Shown here piece after piece: positions 61,836 through 64,000 of a stretch of 64,000 nucleotides of DNA (position 1 is its first letter; every line of letters begins with the position of its first letter). The stretch is taken from NCBI RefSeq assembly GCF_001302565.1, contig NZ_CP012750.1, positions 1,116,001 to 1,180,000 of the forward strand, written 5' to 3'. The notes under the pieces are model-generated. The model saw only the letters and a program-made list of their open reading frames with translations. It searched no databases and was not told where the DNA came from. The translations under genes and the position numbers were made by a program. Source of the DNA: Glutamicibacter halophytocola (lineage in GTDB: Bacteria; Actinomycetota; Actinomycetes; Actinomycetales; Micrococcaceae).

Positions 61836-62397
61836 AGTGTTGCCTTCGTTTCTGCTGGACTATCTGTGTGTTGCATACTGCGATGAAACGTCTTAACCGA
61901 GTGGGCGCGCGAAACGCCGACGGTAAGGTTGCTCTTCTACATTATTCCTTGACCGGCTGTGAGAAGAACTTGAGCAGCCGATTTCAGCCGAGGGCACGAA
62001 ATGGGAATAACGCAGACTAAGCCGATCCTACAGAGTTGACCTTTGAGATTCATGGAAGGAGCCCCATCTCGCATCAGGCGATGGCGCAGATTTTCGCGGT
62101 GTATCGCGAGCGGGGCCCTGCAAGCCAGCTCGTTGCTCCGGTCAACCTGAAGTGAAAATCAAGATCATTTTCCAAAGCAGCCGCTGGCGCGGGAACTTGG
62201 CTGTTCGACCTGCACTCGAAATCGGATGAGGCCAACGCAGAAGGCAGAGTGCTCCTCGCAGAGCCAAAAGCACGTCGGTGGGGTTCCCGCGGGAGCCTAT
62301 TGACCAGGCTGGCCGGGCTTCGATTCGGAAAGACAGCTCACTGGAATCCACCCTGGGTAAATTCATTTCCTGCGATAGCCGCAGTAGGATTTCAGCC
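61836..62397. other. Divergent intergenic region between oleA and the PhzF gene
   Basis: About 560 bp. It must hold the ole promoter and that of the PhzF gene, but I cannot point to clear -35/-10 pairs. A minus-strand frame at 62142-62399 (85 residues) has no ribosome binding site or family and is probably not a gene. Confidence 0.45.
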
Positions 62398-63240
62398 ATG
62401 ACCTATCGCTTTAGCCAGGTGGACGTCTTCTCCTCGGATCCCTGCCTGGGCAACCCCGTGGCAGTAATACTGGACGCGCAAGAGCTGGATGATGCCACCT
62501 TGCGGCGATTCTCGGTCTGGACGAACCTGTCTGAATGCACCTTCGTGCTTCCGCCCACCATTTCCGGAGCGGACTATCGCGTGCGGATCTTCAGCATGAA
62601 CCTTGAATTGCCCTTTGCCGGGCACCCGACGTTGGGTACGGCTCGTGCCTGGTTGGATGCCGGGGGAGTGCCTGCAAACGACGGCATGATTATTCAAGAA
62701 TGCGAAGCAGGGCTAGTGCCCATCCGCATTGAAGGAGACCTGTTGTCCTTCGCCGCGCCACCACTCCAGCGGTCTGGACCGGTAGATCCACAATTAGCTG
62801 ATGAGCTCTTGGACATCCTTGGCGCGGATCCGGCACGGGTTCTTGATATGCAGTGGCTGGATAATGGCCCGGGCTGGGTTGGTGTTCTGATGGATAGTGC
62901 CCAGAGCGTGCTGGACCTGTGGCCCGATGCCTCAAATTATCCTGGACGATGGGATATCGGCGTTATAGGTGCACACCCCGAAGGTTCAGAAAAAGCCTTT
63001 GAAGTCCGTGGTTTCTTCACCGAAGGCACCGAACCGCTGCGTGAAGATCCCGTGACTGGAAGCCTCAATGCCTCAGCTGCACAATGGCTCATTGCCACTG
63101 GCCGTGCCACAGCTCCGTACATTGCTGGCCAGGGAAGCGCGATGGGACGCAACGGAGAAATATTCATCAGCGCACAGGACGAGCAACTGTGGGTTGGCGG
63201 CCGTGCCGAGGTCATTTTGAGCGGCACCGCCAATCTTTAG
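62398..63240 (+). CDS. PhzF family isomerase
   Basis: A 280-residue protein of the diaminopimelate-epimerase-like PhzF family. The catalytic glutamate is E46 in NLSECTFVL, with FAGHPTLGTARAWL and the second-domain EDPVTGSLNASAAQWL motif. Most family members have unknown substrates; phenazine genes are not present here. ATG 62398 has AGGA upstream; the longer frame from 62278 adds unrelated residues. Confidence 0.9.
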   Translation: MTYRFSQVDVFSSDPCLGNPVAVILDAQELDDATLRRFSVWTNLSECTFVLPPTISGADYRVRIFSMNLELPFAGHPTLGTARAWLDAGGVPANDGMIIQECEAGLVPIRIEGDLLSFAAPPLQRSGPVDPQLADELLDILGADPARVLDMQWLDNGPGWVGVLMDSAQSVLDLWPDASNYPGRWDIGVIGAHPEGSEKAFEVRGFFTEGTEPLREDPVTGSLNASAAQWLIATGRATAPYIAGQGSAMGRNGEIFISAQDEQLWVGGRAEVILSGTANL

Positions 63241-63293
63241 GACAGCGCCTTTCAGAGCAATAAAAAAATTGCCCCGGCCGGTTTATTTTCGGT

Positions 63294-63305
63294 TTAACGC
63301 GCTAA
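63294..63305. promoter_or_regulatory. Imperfect palindrome, weak LacI-type operator candidate
   Basis: TTAACGCGCTAA, with a central CG and near-symmetric arms, lies 24 bp before the LacI-family start codon. This form is usual for LacI/GalR operators, but the site is single and not perfect. Confidence 0.25.
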
Positions 63306-63328
63306 TAGGGAATGTGAAAAAATAAAGC

Positions 63329-64000
63329 ATGGACAATAAGCTCGGAAAGTCTGCCCGGGTAGGCATCCGAGATGTTGCCGCCGCCGCAGGTGTCTCTCCC
63401 ACAACGGTTTCGCATGCGCTGAGCGGGGCGCGCGCCATCAATCCGGAAACCCGCGTGCGGGTCCTGGAGATCGCCCAGAAGCTTGGATATTCCCCGGATC
63501 TGCGGGCCAGGGGCCTGAGAAGTTCTCGAACCTTCAACGTCGGTCTGCTGAGCGACACGATTGCGGTCACTCCCTATGCCGGGTTGATCATCAGCGGCGC
63601 GCAAGATGCAGCCGCAGAGCATGAGAGCGTGGTTCTTGCGCTGGATTCCACCGGGGATGCACAACGTGAATTGATGGGCATACGAACATTGCTTGACCAC
63701 CGCGTCGATGGCCTGGTTTACGCGAGAATGTCCCATCAATCGGTCACGGTTCCCCGGGAGCTCGACGGGATCCCGGTGGTGCTGGCCAATGCCTCCAGCG
63801 CCGAATCGAAATATTCATCGGTGGTTCCCGATGAACAGCAAATCGGCCTGGATGCAACTGGCCATCTGCTCGGTGTCGGCCATGAGCGCATTGGGTTTGC
63901 AACGGTGACGGAGAACGTTCCGGCCGCCGCGGGCCGCGAGCTTGGCTATCGTTCGGCCATTCAGGCGGCCGGTCTGCCAGTGAATGAGGCCTGGATTTCT
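63329..64000 (+). CDS. LacI family transcriptional regulator, 3'-truncated by window edge
   Basis: The first 224 residues of a LacI/GalR regulator, open to the window end. The helix-turn-helix is IRDVAAAAGVSPTTVSHALSGARAINPETRVRVLEIAQKLGYSPDLRARGL, and the periplasmic-binding-protein-like ligand domain begins VGLLSDTIAVTPYAGLIISGA. It normally binds a sugar. The target is not visible; it lies downstream of and co-oriented with the PhzF gene, 88 bp away. Confidence 0.92.
   Translation, partial: MDNKLGKSARVGIRDVAAAAGVSPTTVSHALSGARAINPETRVRVLEIAQKLGYSPDLRARGLRSSRTFNVGLLSDTIAVTPYAGLIISGAQDAAAEHESVVLALDSTGDAQRELMGIRTLLDHRVDGLVYARMSHQSVTVPRELDGIPVVLANASSAESKYSSVVPDEQQIGLDATGHLLGVGHERIGFATVTENVPAAAGRELGYRSAIQAAGLPVNEAWIS

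Noticed and set aside
62142-62399. 85-residue minus-strand frame upstream of the PhzF gene
   Set aside because: No ribosome binding site and no recognisable domain; it overlaps the expected PhzF promoter.

Overview
The window looks like chromosome from a high-GC Gram-positive bacterium, most likely Micrococcaceae (Arthrobacter or Glutamicibacter type). The evidence is the actinobacterial order dxr - rip/rseP - ispG - GNAT - proS - rimP - nusA - ylxR - infB - rbfA - truB - ribF - rpsO, a very Gly/Pro/Arg-rich IF2, a SigK/RskA pair, a fused OleBC olefin gene, many GTG/TTG starts and many lipobox lipoproteins. I saw no rRNA, tRNA, insertion sequence, phage gene or CRISPR array.

Layout. 1-7.6 kb: the end of one oligopeptide ABC cluster, then a complete second one (lipoprotein, long permease, permease, double ATPase). 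7.7-10.5 kb: a small membrane protein, a GNAT, and a TetR regulator divergent from an acyl-CoA dehydrogenase. 10.6-16.8 kb: MEP isoprenoid genes dxr and ispG, the site-2 protease, YciI-like, ArfB and NADPH:FMN reductase genes, then a GNAT. 17.0-19.3 kb: three tandem paralogous lipoproteins. 19.6-30.1 kb: proS, a TSUP permease, two poorly known genes, then rimP-nusA-ylxR-infB-rbfA.

30.2-36.1 kb is a block inserted between rbfA and truB. It holds a DUF1905-like gene, a MarR/DinB-like divergent pair with a twin operator, and a minus-strand SigK module: Fas1 lipoprotein, SigK, RskA, and a membrane molybdopterin oxidoreductase with an internal twin-arginine motif. The Fas1 gene and the oxidoreductase gene each carry an ECF promoter of the same form (CCAATC-N16-CCGAAT/A).

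36.4-40.3 kb: truB, two small membrane proteins, ribF, a methyltransferase and rpsO. 40.4-43 kb: a DJ-1/PfpI protein and a ChrB-like/MFS pair. 43.3-49.2 kb: a PLP aminotransferase, convergent with an operon for a family 3 ABC transporter plus an FMN alpha-hydroxy-acid oxidase; a GntR/FCD regulator lies divergent across three palindromes. 49.6-56 kb: a DUF4282 protein, then tctCBA coupled to a universal stress protein, divergent from a CitA/CitB-type two-component system. 56.3-61.8 kb: prephenate dehydratase of a type usual in alphaproteobacteria, downstream of oleA-oleBC-oleD (long-chain olefin synthesis). 62.4-64 kb: a PhzF-family protein and the start of a LacI-family regulator.

The strongest unexplained signals are the SigK module with its two matched promoters and Sec/Tat-type oxidoreductase, the lipoprotein triplet, and the clean palindromic operators at the MarR, GntR, TetR and CitAB divergons. 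All functions are inferred from reading the sequence; no search was run.
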